The notes under the pieces are model-generated. The model was not told the origin of the DNA. It saw only the letters and a list, made by a program, of their open reading frames with translations, and did no database searches. From assembly GCA_036270095.1 (NCBI GenBank), contig DATBDE010000067.1, positions 1 through 15,863 on the forward strand: a DNA stretch of 15,863 bases, given 5' to 3'. Source of the DNA: DATBDE01 sp036270095 (lineage in GTDB: Bacteria > Actinomycetota > Thermoleophilia > Solirubrobacterales > Solirubrobacteraceae). Positions 1-5,947 of the stretch are shown here, piece by piece. A program made the position numbers and the translations under genes. How positions within the stretch are numbered: position 1 is the stretch's first letter; every line of letters begins with the position of its first letter.

Positions 1-601
1 CATCACGTCGGTCCAGATCGATCCCGAGAAGATCGGCCTGGTCATCGGCAAGGGCGGCGAGACCATCCGCGGCCTGCAGGACGAGTTCGAGGCCCAGATC
101 GACGTCAACGACGAGGGCCAGGTGCTGGTCTACGCCGCCAGCGGCGAGCAGGCCGACGCGCTGGCCGACCGGATCCGGACGATGACCAAGGAGGTCGAGG
201 TCGGCGACGCGTTCTCGGGCAAGGTGGTCAAGACCACCACGTTCGGCGCCTTCGTCGAGCTCGCCAAGGGCACCGACGGGCTCCTGCACATCTCGAACAT
301 CGCGCCGGGCAAGCGCATCGACACGGTCGAGGACGTCCTCAACAAGGGCGACGAGGTCGAGGTCAAGGTGGTCGAGGTCGACCGCGAGCGCGGCCGCATC
401 GGCCTGCGCCTGGCCGACGATCCCGACGTGGTCGGGAAGTCGGTCGAGGAGCTGGCGACGGTCGGCAGCGGCGACCGCGGCCCGCGTGGCGGCGGCGGCC
501 GGGACGGCCGCGGCGGGCGCGGCCGCAGCGGCGACCGGGACCGCGATCGTGGCCCGCGCGGCTCCGGGCGCCCGCGTCACCGCGATCCCGACCGCGCATA
601 G
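1..601 (+). CDS. pnp: Polyribonucleotide nucleotidyltransferase (PNPase), C-terminal part
   Basis: This is the 3' end of the gene for PNPase, the phosphorolytic 3'-5' exoribonuclease of mRNA turnover; the catalytic RNase PH domains lie left of the window. The frame starts at base 2 and gives 199 residues. A KH RNA-binding domain comes first, with the GxxG loop in IGLVIGKGGETI, then an S1 domain (from about GDAFSGKVVKTTTFGAFVEL to GRIGLRLADD). After a short linker the protein ends in about 45 residues made almost entirely of Gly, Arg, Asp, Ser and Pro, with RGG-like repeats. KH then S1 in this order at the C terminus is typical of PNPase, and the M16 protease 3 bases downstream is its usual actinobacterial and firmicute neighbour. 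The basic tail is an addition to the core enzyme and may bind RNA or partner proteins (inference). Identification is firm; only the N-terminal part is unseen. Confidence 0.96.
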   Translation, partial: ITSVQIDPEKIGLVIGKGGETIRGLQDEFEAQIDVNDEGQVLVYAASGEQADALADRIRTMTKEVEVGDAFSGKVVKTTTFGAFVELAKGTDGLLHISNIAPGKRIDTVEDVLNKGDEVEVKVVEVDRERGRIGLRLADDPDVVGKSVEELATVGSGDRGPRGGGGRDGRGGRGRSGDRDRDRGPRGSGRPRHRDPDRA

Positions 602-604
602 GCG

Positions 605-1891
605 TTGGCCGCCGAGCACCGGCTGACCAAGCTGGACACCGGGGTACGGGTCGTTACGGAGGCGATGCCCTCCGTGCGATCCGTGGCCCTCGGGTTCTGG
701 GTCGGCACGGGCTCGCGCGTCGAGGACGACGGGCAGGCCGGGCTCTCGCACCTGCTCGAGCACCTGCTGTTCCGCGGGTCCTCCCGCTACGGCTCGCTCG
801 AGATCGACCAGATCTTCGACGCCATGGGCGCCGAGATCAACGCCGGCACGGGCAAGGAGACGACGTCGTTGTACTCGCGGGTGCTCGACGTCCACCTCGA
901 GCGGGCGATGGACGTCATGGCCGACATGATCTGGCGCCCGGCCCTGAAGGAGGTCGACCCCGAGCGCGCGGTCGTGCTCGAGGAGATCGCCATGTACGAG
1001 GACGACCCGCAGGACAAGATCTTCGACATCCTCGGCGAGGCCGTCTTCGGCGACGACCCGCTCGGGCGGGCGATCATCGGCCGCCCCGAGGTCATCCGCG
1101 ACACGCCGGTGGACGCCATCCGCGCGTTCCACCGCGCGCGCTACCGGCCCGACAACATCGTGGTGGCCGGCGCGGGCTCGATCGACCACGAGCGGCTGGT
1201 CGAGCTCGTGCGCGCGTCGCAGCCCGGCGACGAGCGGCCGGGCAACGGCGCGCCCAGCGGCGCGCCGGCCTCGCGCCCGCACGTGCGCTTCGAGCGCAAG
1301 GACACCGAGCAGTACCACGTGTGCCTGGGCGCGCCGGGGATCGCGCGCGACGACGACCGCCGCTTCGCCCTGCGCGTGCTGGACAACATCCTCGGCGGCA
1401 CGTCGTCCTCGCGCCTGTTCCAGGAGGTGCGGGAGCGCCGCGGCCTGGCCTACTCGGTCTACACGTTCCTCAACCACTACGCCGGCACCGGGCAGATCGG
1501 CCTCTATCTGGGCACGCGCGCGGACAACCTGGCCGAGGGGCTGCGGGTGATCGGCGCAGAGCTCGAGCACGTGCGCGAGGCGCCGGCCACCGGCGAGGAG
1601 CTCCAGCGGTCCAAGGAGAACGTCAAGGGCCGCGTGGTGCTGTCGCTGGAGTCGACGAGCACGCGCATGAACCGGCTCGGCTCCTCCGTGCTCACCGACG
1701 TGCCCGTGCTCGACCTCGACGAGGTGATCGAGCGCATCGACGCGGTCACGCTCGACGACCTGCGCGAGCTCGCGGACGAGCTGTGGCCGCTCGAGCGCAT
1801 GTCGGCGGCCGGCATCGGGCCCGACCAGGACGTGTTCGGCGAGGCCATGGCCCCGCTCGGCCTGCGCGGGGCGGTGGAGGTCGCCGCGTGA
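605..1891 (+). CDS. M16 family zinc metallopeptidase (processing-peptidase-like)
   Basis: A 428-residue protein of the M16B peptidase family, related to mycobacterial PepR and Bacillus MlpA/YmxG. The inverted zinc motif HxxEH is H49-L-L-E52-H53, with the distal zinc-ligand glutamate in VVLEEIAM (E126/E127) about 73 residues on. The C-terminal half has the RERRGLAYSVY segment (R279, Y283) typical of the family's second domain. All active-site residues are present, so it should be an active peptidase rather than the inactive partner of a pair; its substrates are unknown. The start is TTG, 3 bases after the pnp stop and without a clear Shine-Dalgarno, so translation is probably coupled to pnp. 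Homologues begin at the same point, a few residues before the first beta strand. Its last codons overlap dapB as GTGA. The pnp-M16 pairing is conserved widely. Confidence 0.93.
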   Translation: MAAEHRLTKLDTGVRVVTEAMPSVRSVALGFWVGTGSRVEDDGQAGLSHLLEHLLFRGSSRYGSLEIDQIFDAMGAEINAGTGKETTSLYSRVLDVHLERAMDVMADMIWRPALKEVDPERAVVLEEIAMYEDDPQDKIFDILGEAVFGDDPLGRAIIGRPEVIRDTPVDAIRAFHRARYRPDNIVVAGAGSIDHERLVELVRASQPGDERPGNGAPSGAPASRPHVRFERKDTEQYHVCLGAPGIARDDDRRFALRVLDNILGGTSSSRLFQEVRERRGLAYSVYTFLNHYAGTGQIGLYLGTRADNLAEGLRVIGAELEHVREAPATGEELQRSKENVKGRVVLSLESTSTRMNRLGSSVLTDVPVLDLDEVIERIDAVTLDDLRELADELWPLERMSAAGIGPDQDVFGEAMAPLGLRGAVEVAA

Positions 1892-2529
1892 TCCGGGTCG
1901 CCGTCTCGGGCGCCGGCGGGCGCATGGGGCAGACGACGTGCGAGGCGATCGAGGGCGCCGACGACATGGAGCTGGTGGGACGGGCCGACCCGACGCTGGG
2001 CTACGACCTCGCAGCGGTGCTGCCCGACGCCGACGTCGTGGTCGACTTCTCCACCCCCGATACCGCGCTGCACAACGTTCGCCAGTGCGTGGAGGCCGGC
2101 GTGCACGTGGTGGTGGGGACCACGGGCTGGGACATCGCCGCGGTCGAGGGGATGACCGGCGCCAACGTGTTCGTGGCCCCGAACTTCGCCATTGGCGCGG
2201 TATTGATGATGCGCTACGCCGCCGACGCCTCGAAGCACATGGCGCGGGCCGAGATCATCGAGCTCCACCACGACCGCAAGGTCGACGCGCCGTCGGGCAC
2301 GGCGGCGCGGACGGCGGACCTGATGGACGGCGCCGTGCCCATCCACTCGGTGCGGCTGCCGGGGCTCGTCGCCCACCAGGAGGTCATCCTCGGCGACGTG
2401 GGGCAGACGCTGAGCATCCGCCACGACTCGACCGACCGCACATCGTTCATGCCGGGTGTGCTGCTGGCCGTGCGCAAGGTAGGGTCGCTCGAACGATCGC
2501 CCGTCGTGGGACTCGAGCACCTCCTGTGA
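1888..2529 (+). CDS. dapB: 4-hydroxy-tetrahydrodipicolinate reductase
   Basis: DapB reduces the DapA product, 4-hydroxy-tetrahydrodipicolinate, to tetrahydrodipicolinate with NAD(P)H, the second committed step to diaminopimelate and lysine, in the cytoplasm. The Rossmann motif GAGGRMG is at residues 8-14, VDFSTPDTAL follows beta strands of the cofactor domain, GTTGW and APNFAIGAVL are family signatures, and the catalytic segment is ELHHDRKVDAPSGTA (H127, H128, K131). The C terminus (LVAHQEVILG, IRHDSTDRTSF, PGVLLAVRKV) closely follows actinobacterial DapB. At 213 residues it is short: about 25 residues are missing between TADLMDG and VPIHSVRL compared with the mycobacterial form as I recall it, a loop away from the active site. 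The GTG start overlaps the protease stop (GTGA), implying translational coupling. dapA is not adjacent but lies about 2.6 kb downstream. Confidence 0.97.
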   Translation: MIRVAVSGAGGRMGQTTCEAIEGADDMELVGRADPTLGYDLAAVLPDADVVVDFSTPDTALHNVRQCVEAGVHVVVGTTGWDIAAVEGMTGANVFVAPNFAIGAVLMMRYAADASKHMARAEIIELHHDRKVDAPSGTAARTADLMDGAVPIHSVRLPGLVAHQEVILGDVGQTLSIRHDSTDRTSFMPGVLLAVRKVGSLERSPVVGLEHLL

Positions 2530-2550
2530 TTCACTGAGGCAGACCAGCAA

Positions 2551-2558
2551 AAGGAGAG
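2551..2558 (+). promoter_or_regulatory. Strong Shine-Dalgarno site for the Pro/Ala-rich gene
   Basis: AAGGAGAG, with GGAG ending 9 bases before the ATG at 2566. It is one of only two good Shine-Dalgarno sites in front of genes in this window. It fixes the start of the 200-residue protein and shows that this gene is translated from its own signal even though it lies only 36 bases after dapB. Confidence 0.8.
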
Positions 2559-2565
2559 AACGGGA

Positions 2566-3168
2566 ATGGGCTTCCTAGACAAGGCCAAGCAGCTGGCCGA
2601 CCAGGCGCAACAGAAGCTGGACGAGGTCCAGAAAGACTTCAACAAGACGCAGACCTCGCAGGACCTGAAGCAGAGCGGCCCGGCGACGCAGTACGACAAG
2701 CACGGCCGTCCGGTGCCGCCGCCCGATCAGGCCGCGGCCCCCGCCGCCCCGCCGGCGCAGCCCGCGCAGGCTGCTCCGGGCGCGCCCGCCTCCGGCGACC
2801 CGCTGGCCCAGCCCGCCGCGCCGGCGTCCGGTGACCCGCTCGCGCAGCCGGCACCGGATCCGGCTCAGGCCGAGCCCGTCGCCGCCGCCCCGCCGCCCGC
2901 CGAGCCTCCGGCCCCCCCGGCCGAGCCTGCCGCCGCGGCTCCGCCGCCGGCCGAGCCTGCCGCGGCGCCGCCCGCCGCCGACGCTCCGTCGGCTCCGGCC
3001 CCCGCGGCTCCGCCCGACGCGGCCGCTCCGGCCGCCGCCGCGCCGCCGCCGCAGGCCGAGGCAGCGGCTCCGCCGCCGGCTCCGACTCCGCCGCCGGCGC
3101 CGTCCGACCAGGACGACGACGAGGGCGGCCCGCCGAAGATGACGTCGGGCGACCCGCTCGCGGGTTAG
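2566..3168 (+). CDS. Pro/Ala-rich hypothetical protein with repeated SGDPLA motif
   Basis: I do not recognise a named family. The 200-residue product begins with a charged amphipathic helix (residues 1-35, MGFLDKAKQLADQAQQKLDE) of the kind that begins several small actinobacterial proteins. Then comes a YDKHGRPVPPP segment and about 125 residues made almost only of Pro and Ala with scattered Glu and Asp, which should be disordered. SGDPLA occurs at residues 76-81 and 88-93 and again at 194-199, one residue before the C terminus, after an acidic DQDDDEGG stretch. No signal peptide or membrane segment is visible, so it is probably cytoplasmic. The strong Shine-Dalgarno and ATG make the start secure. 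The composition can be produced by GC bias, but the ribosome site, structured N terminus and spaced motif argue for a real gene. A tethering or linker role is only a guess. Confidence 0.78.
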   Translation: MGFLDKAKQLADQAQQKLDEVQKDFNKTQTSQDLKQSGPATQYDKHGRPVPPPDQAAAPAAPPAQPAQAAPGAPASGDPLAQPAAPASGDPLAQPAPDPAQAEPVAAAPPPAEPPAPPAEPAAAAPPPAEPAAAPPAADAPSAPAPAAPPDAAAPAAAAPPPQAEAAAPPPAPTPPPAPSDQDDDEGGPPKMTSGDPLAG

Positions 3169-3187
3169 CGAGCAGGACACCCTTCCC

Positions 3188-3224
3188 GCAGGCCAGCGCC
3201 GCTTCTTGCGGCGCGGTCGCCTGC
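3188..3224 (+). terminator. Two-part hairpin after the Pro/Ala-rich gene, likely terminator
   Basis: An outer 6-bp stem GCAGGC (3188-3193) pairs with GCCTGC (3219-3224). An inner 7-bp stem GCGCCGC (3196-3202) pairs with GCGGCGC (3208-3214) around the loop TTCTT. The stems are separated by a small internal loop (CA against GGTC). It begins 20 bases after the stop codon. There is no T-run, as is common for actinobacterial stem-only terminators, so termination is inferred from structure and position. Confidence 0.6.
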
Positions 3225-3263
3225 CATCACGCCCGGCCGGTTGTCAGATCGTGGTCGCGAACC

Positions 3264-3277
3264 TTGACTTTGGTCAA
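3264..3277. repeat. Inverted repeat TTGAC-TTTG-GTCAA upstream of the exported protein gene
   Basis: TTGAC (3264-3268) and GTCAA (3273-3277) form a perfect 5-bp inverted repeat with a 4-base spacer, in an AT-richer patch of the 174-base gap between the Pro/Ala-rich gene and the Ig-like gene. The left arm also resembles a -35 box (TTGACT), but no good -10 lies at 16-18 bases; TAGACG at 3293-3298 is 23 bases away. It may be an operator or part of a promoter for the exported protein. The function is inference and short repeats arise by chance. Confidence 0.35.
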
Positions 3278-3325
3278 CTTTCCTGAGACGAATAGACGTG
3301 GCGCGGGTGGCGCCCAACGAACTCC

Positions 3326-3336
3326 AGGAGGAGGAG
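3326..3336 (+). promoter_or_regulatory. Strong Shine-Dalgarno site deciding the start of the Ig-like protein
   Basis: AGGAGGAGGAG ends 6 bases before the ATG at 3343. This favours 3343 over the in-frame GTG at 3298, which would add 15 residues, would place the Shine-Dalgarno inside the coding region and would push the signal peptide inward. Confidence 0.85.
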
Positions 3337-3342
3337 TCAGGC

Positions 3343-4989
3343 ATGACCCGTGCATCGGATGGACGCTGCCGACGGCGAAGCGCGATGTTCGTCGCGGCCC
3401 TGTTGTCCCTCGGCATCATCAGCGCGTGCGCCGCGCTCCCGGCGAGCGCCGCGCGTCGCTGTCGGCCCCCGCGCGACCCCGGACCGGTGAGGACCCTCGA
3501 TCAGGTTGCTGCGGCGACGCAGGCACCGGAGGCGCTCGCGGTGGCCGGCGGCGGTGGCTGCGGCCCCGGAGGTGGAGGCCCGGGCGGTGGCGACGGTGGC
3601 CCGGCCGAGCCACCCAACGACCCGCCCACGACGCACATCGCGCTCACCCCGGCGACCCCGGACGGAAACAACAGCTGGTACCGCGGGGCCGTCAAGGTCG
3701 ACATCAGCGCGACCGATAACGGCACCGTCGACCAGACCCGCTGCGTGTTCGACCCCGGCCCGGGCGACGCGGACAACTTCGACGTGATGCCCGACCAGGC
3801 CTGTGCGCCGTCGACCACGGTGTCCGCCGACGGCGAGCACGCGGTCAGCGCCGCAAGCGTCGACACCCAGGACCTCGAGGAGGACCCGCCGGTCTCGGCG
3901 GTGTTCAAGATCGATCAGACGCCGCCGGAGCTCGCGGCGTCGCTGAGCAAGGACAGCGACATCGCGATCGGCGATGACGTCACCGCTACGCCCAATGTGA
4001 CCGACGCGACCTCCGGCGTCGCCTCGCAGCGCTGCGACAACGTTGACACGACCAAAGCGGGGCGCAACAGCGTCACCTGCACGGCGACCGACAACGCCGG
4101 CAACGTCGCCAGCGCGTCGCTCACCTATGTCGTCGTCGACGTCACTCCGCCGACGACGACGATCGCGCTCCAGCCGCCGAGTCCCAACGGGGACAACGGC
4201 TGGTATCGCAGCCTGTCGATCGCGGTGAACGCCACCGATCCGGACGACCCGGTGGCCGCGACGCAGTGCAAGGTCCTCCCTGCGGACGCCCCCGCGCCCG
4301 CGTCGTACGACGACCTGACACCGTCGTGTCCGTCCAGCGTCGCCGATGGTGAGGCGATGAAGTACTACGCCGCGAGCGTGGACTCGAACGGCAACAAGGA
4401 GAAGCCGGTGGCGACCGACGCGTTCAAGCTCGACTCGACGCCGCCGATGCTCGACCCGAAGCTCAGTACGAGCCCGCTGCTCCTGCACCAGACCGGGGCG
4501 AGGGTCGATCCGGGAGCGAGCGACGCCACCTCGGGGATCGCGGTGACGGGCTGCGGGTCGATCGACACCAGCACCGCGGGTGACCACACGGTCACCTGCT
4601 CCGCCACGGACAACGCCGGCAACACGGCGATCCGGCTGATCCACTACACGGTCGAGTACCAGATCCTCGGGTTCTTCCCGCCGGTTCCGGGATCGAAGTT
4701 CAAGCCCGGTCAGACGGTGCCGGTCAAGATCGCGCTCGCGGACGCGAACGGGACGAGGATCTCGGACGCCGACGGCACCGCGCTCGCCTCAGCCTGCCGG
4801 GTGCGGGTCTCGGTCACGCCGAACATCCTGGTGCCGCAGTGCATGAAGTACGACCCGAGCGCCGACCAGTTCCTGTTCAACTGGAAGGTGTCCGGCGAGG
4901 GCCCGGCGATGCTCAACGCGATCGTCGGCTACCCGAGCACCGACGTCACGACGCAGATGACGCTGGCGATCGCGATCACCGATCGCTAG
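3343..4989 (+). CDS. Exported protein with duplicated Ig-like/HYR-like units
   Basis: A 548-residue exported protein of unknown role. The N terminus has an Arg-rich n-region (RCRRRS) and a hydrophobic stretch (AMFVAALLSLGII), then ISAC (C29), a relaxed lipobox, and ASA-A (34-37), a possible ordinary signal peptidase site. It may be a lipoprotein or a secreted protein. A Gly-rich linker (about 66-92) precedes two homologous units, residues 94-267 and 269-440. Each begins PPTT.IAL with a NGWY/NSWY element (like bacterial surface Ig-like modules) and ends in an HYR-like half with DATSG and TCTATDNAGN or TCSATDNAGN. Four cysteines are kept in each unit, suggesting two disulfides. The C-terminal 108 residues (GFFPPVPGSKFKPGQTVPVK, then YDPSADQFLFNWKV) resemble the domain found at the end of many actinobacterial surface proteins (PxKF-like). 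There is no LPXTG or C-terminal membrane anchor. Adhesion or wall association is inference. Confidence 0.88.
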   Translation: MTRASDGRCRRRSAMFVAALLSLGIISACAALPASAARRCRPPRDPGPVRTLDQVAAATQAPEALAVAGGGGCGPGGGGPGGGDGGPAEPPNDPPTTHIALTPATPDGNNSWYRGAVKVDISATDNGTVDQTRCVFDPGPGDADNFDVMPDQACAPSTTVSADGEHAVSAASVDTQDLEEDPPVSAVFKIDQTPPELAASLSKDSDIAIGDDVTATPNVTDATSGVASQRCDNVDTTKAGRNSVTCTATDNAGNVASASLTYVVVDVTPPTTTIALQPPSPNGDNGWYRSLSIAVNATDPDDPVAATQCKVLPADAPAPASYDDLTPSCPSSVADGEAMKYYAASVDSNGNKEKPVATDAFKLDSTPPMLDPKLSTSPLLLHQTGARVDPGASDATSGIAVTGCGSIDTSTAGDHTVTCSATDNAGNTAIRLIHYTVEYQILGFFPPVPGSKFKPGQTVPVKIALADANGTRISDADGTALASACRVRVSVTPNILVPQCMKYDPSADQFLFNWKVSGEGPAMLNAIVGYPSTDVTTQMTLAIAITDR

Positions 4990-5004
4990 CCGTAACCGCC
5001 GTGC

Positions 5005-5038
5005 GTGGGCGTCTCGCCGTCTGCGGTGAGACGCCCAC
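5005..5038 (+). terminator. Strong 15-bp hairpin terminator between the Ig-like gene and dapA
   Basis: Bases 5005-5018 pair with 5025-5038 over 14 positions, beginning GTGGGCGTCTC against GAGACGCCCAC, with one G-T wobble. A further G-C pair (5019 with 5024) leaves the tetraloop TCTG. The hairpin starts 15 bases after the stop codon and ends about 35 bases before the dapA -10 box. There is no T-run. Stem length, tightness and placement make it the best terminator candidate in the window, separating the exported-protein transcript from the dapA operon. Confidence 0.8.
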
Positions 5039-5072
5039 CTCGGCGGGACCGACCCGACGCCGCCTCGGCGGG

Positions 5073-5078
5073 TACCCT
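5073..5078 (+). promoter_or_regulatory. -10 box of a putative leaderless promoter for dapA
   Basis: TACCCT fits the TAnnnT consensus and ends 8 bases before the dapA ATG at 5087, so transcription would begin at or next to the start codon. There is no Shine-Dalgarno upstream. A weak -35 (CCGACC, 5049-5054) sits 18 bases upstream. The same arrangement occurs before the response regulator and rodZ in this window. Confidence 0.6.
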
Positions 5079-5086
5079 CAAACCTG

Positions 5087-5947
5087 ATGCCCGGGCTCGG
5101 AGCCATCCTCACCGCCGCGGTGACGCCGTTTCACGCCGACGGGCGCGTGGACGAGGAGGCGGCGGTGAACCTGTGGAAGTACCTGTTCGACCACGGCTCG
5201 GACGGGCTCGTCATCGCCGGGACCACCGGCGAGGCGACGACGCTGACCGACGAGGAGCACGTCGGCCTCGTCTCGCTCGCGGTGCAGGAGATGGGCGACC
5301 ACGGCAGCATCGTCGCGGGCGCCGGCTCCAACGACACGCGCCACGCGTGTGAGCTGACCGAGCAGGTCACCGACGCCGGCGCCGACGCGGTCCTCGCCGT
5401 CACGCCGTACTACAACAAGCCCAACCGGCGCGGCATCCTCGCCCACTACCGCGAGGTCGCGCGCTGCACCGACAAGCCGATCGTGCTCTACAACATCCCG
5501 TCGCGCACCGCGGTCAATATGCCGCCCGACCTGCTGGCCGAGCTCGCCCAGATCGAGAACATCGCCGCGGTCAAGCAGGCCAACGACGACGACCTGCAGC
5601 CGATCGACGGCCTCAACGTGTACGCCGGCAATGACACGACCCTGGCGCGCGTGCTCGACTTCGGCGGCTCCGGCGGCGTCCTGGTGGCCAGCCACGTGGT
5701 CGGCCGCGAGATGCGGCGCATGGTGGACGAGCCCGAGCGCCGCGCCGAGATCGACGCGTCGCTGCACGACGTCTACGCGGCCATGTTCGTGACCGCCAGC
5801 CCGGCCCCCTGTAAGGCCGCGATGAACCTCCTCGGCGTCGACGTCGGCGGGCTGCGCCTGCCCATGGTCCCGTGCGACGACGCCGAGCTCGAGACCGTGC
5901 GCACCGCCCTCGAGGCGCACGGTCTGCTCGAACCCGCGCGCGCGTGA
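5087..5947 (+). CDS. dapA: 4-hydroxy-tetrahydrodipicolinate synthase
   Basis: DapA condenses pyruvate with aspartate semialdehyde to 4-hydroxy-tetrahydrodipicolinate, the entry step of the diaminopimelate/lysine pathway; DapB, encoded 2.6 kb upstream, takes the product. The 286-residue length is normal for this TIM-barrel aldolase. Visible signatures are GTTGEATTL with T46-T47, the PYYNKP segment (Y108-Y109), the catalytic tyrosine in VLYNIPSRTA (Y135, with R140), and the Schiff-base lysine K163 in AAVKQAN. The C-terminal LRLPMVP segment also matches. The tyrosine triad and arginine favour DapA over the related N-acetylneuraminate lyase or other aldolases of the family. The ATG lies 8 bases after a TACCCT box, suggesting a leaderless transcript. 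The stop overlaps the GTG of RNase J (GTGA). dapA followed directly by RNase J is also the order in mycobacteria and Bacillus. Confidence 0.97.
   Translation: MPGLGAILTAAVTPFHADGRVDEEAAVNLWKYLFDHGSDGLVIAGTTGEATTLTDEEHVGLVSLAVQEMGDHGSIVAGAGSNDTRHACELTEQVTDAGADAVLAVTPYYNKPNRRGILAHYREVARCTDKPIVLYNIPSRTAVNMPPDLLAELAQIENIAAVKQANDDDLQPIDGLNVYAGNDTTLARVLDFGGSGGVLVASHVVGREMRRMVDEPERRAEIDASLHDVYAAMFVTASPAPCKAAMNLLGVDVGGLRLPMVPCDDAELETVRTALEAHGLLEPARA

Noticed and set aside
2701..3120. Pro/Ala stretch considered as tandem DNA repeat or CRISPR-like array
   Set aside because: The codons vary without a fixed period; it is low-complexity protein sequence, not an array.
3298..3342. In-frame GTG start 45 bases upstream for the exported protein
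   Set aside because: The AGGAGGAGGAG site lies immediately before ATG 3343, and the extension would precede the signal peptide with acidic residues.
5872..5943. A 24-residue N-terminal extension of RNase J
   Set aside because: It is Arg-rich, lies in the dapA coding region, and the GTGA overlap start at 5944 fits the family N terminus.
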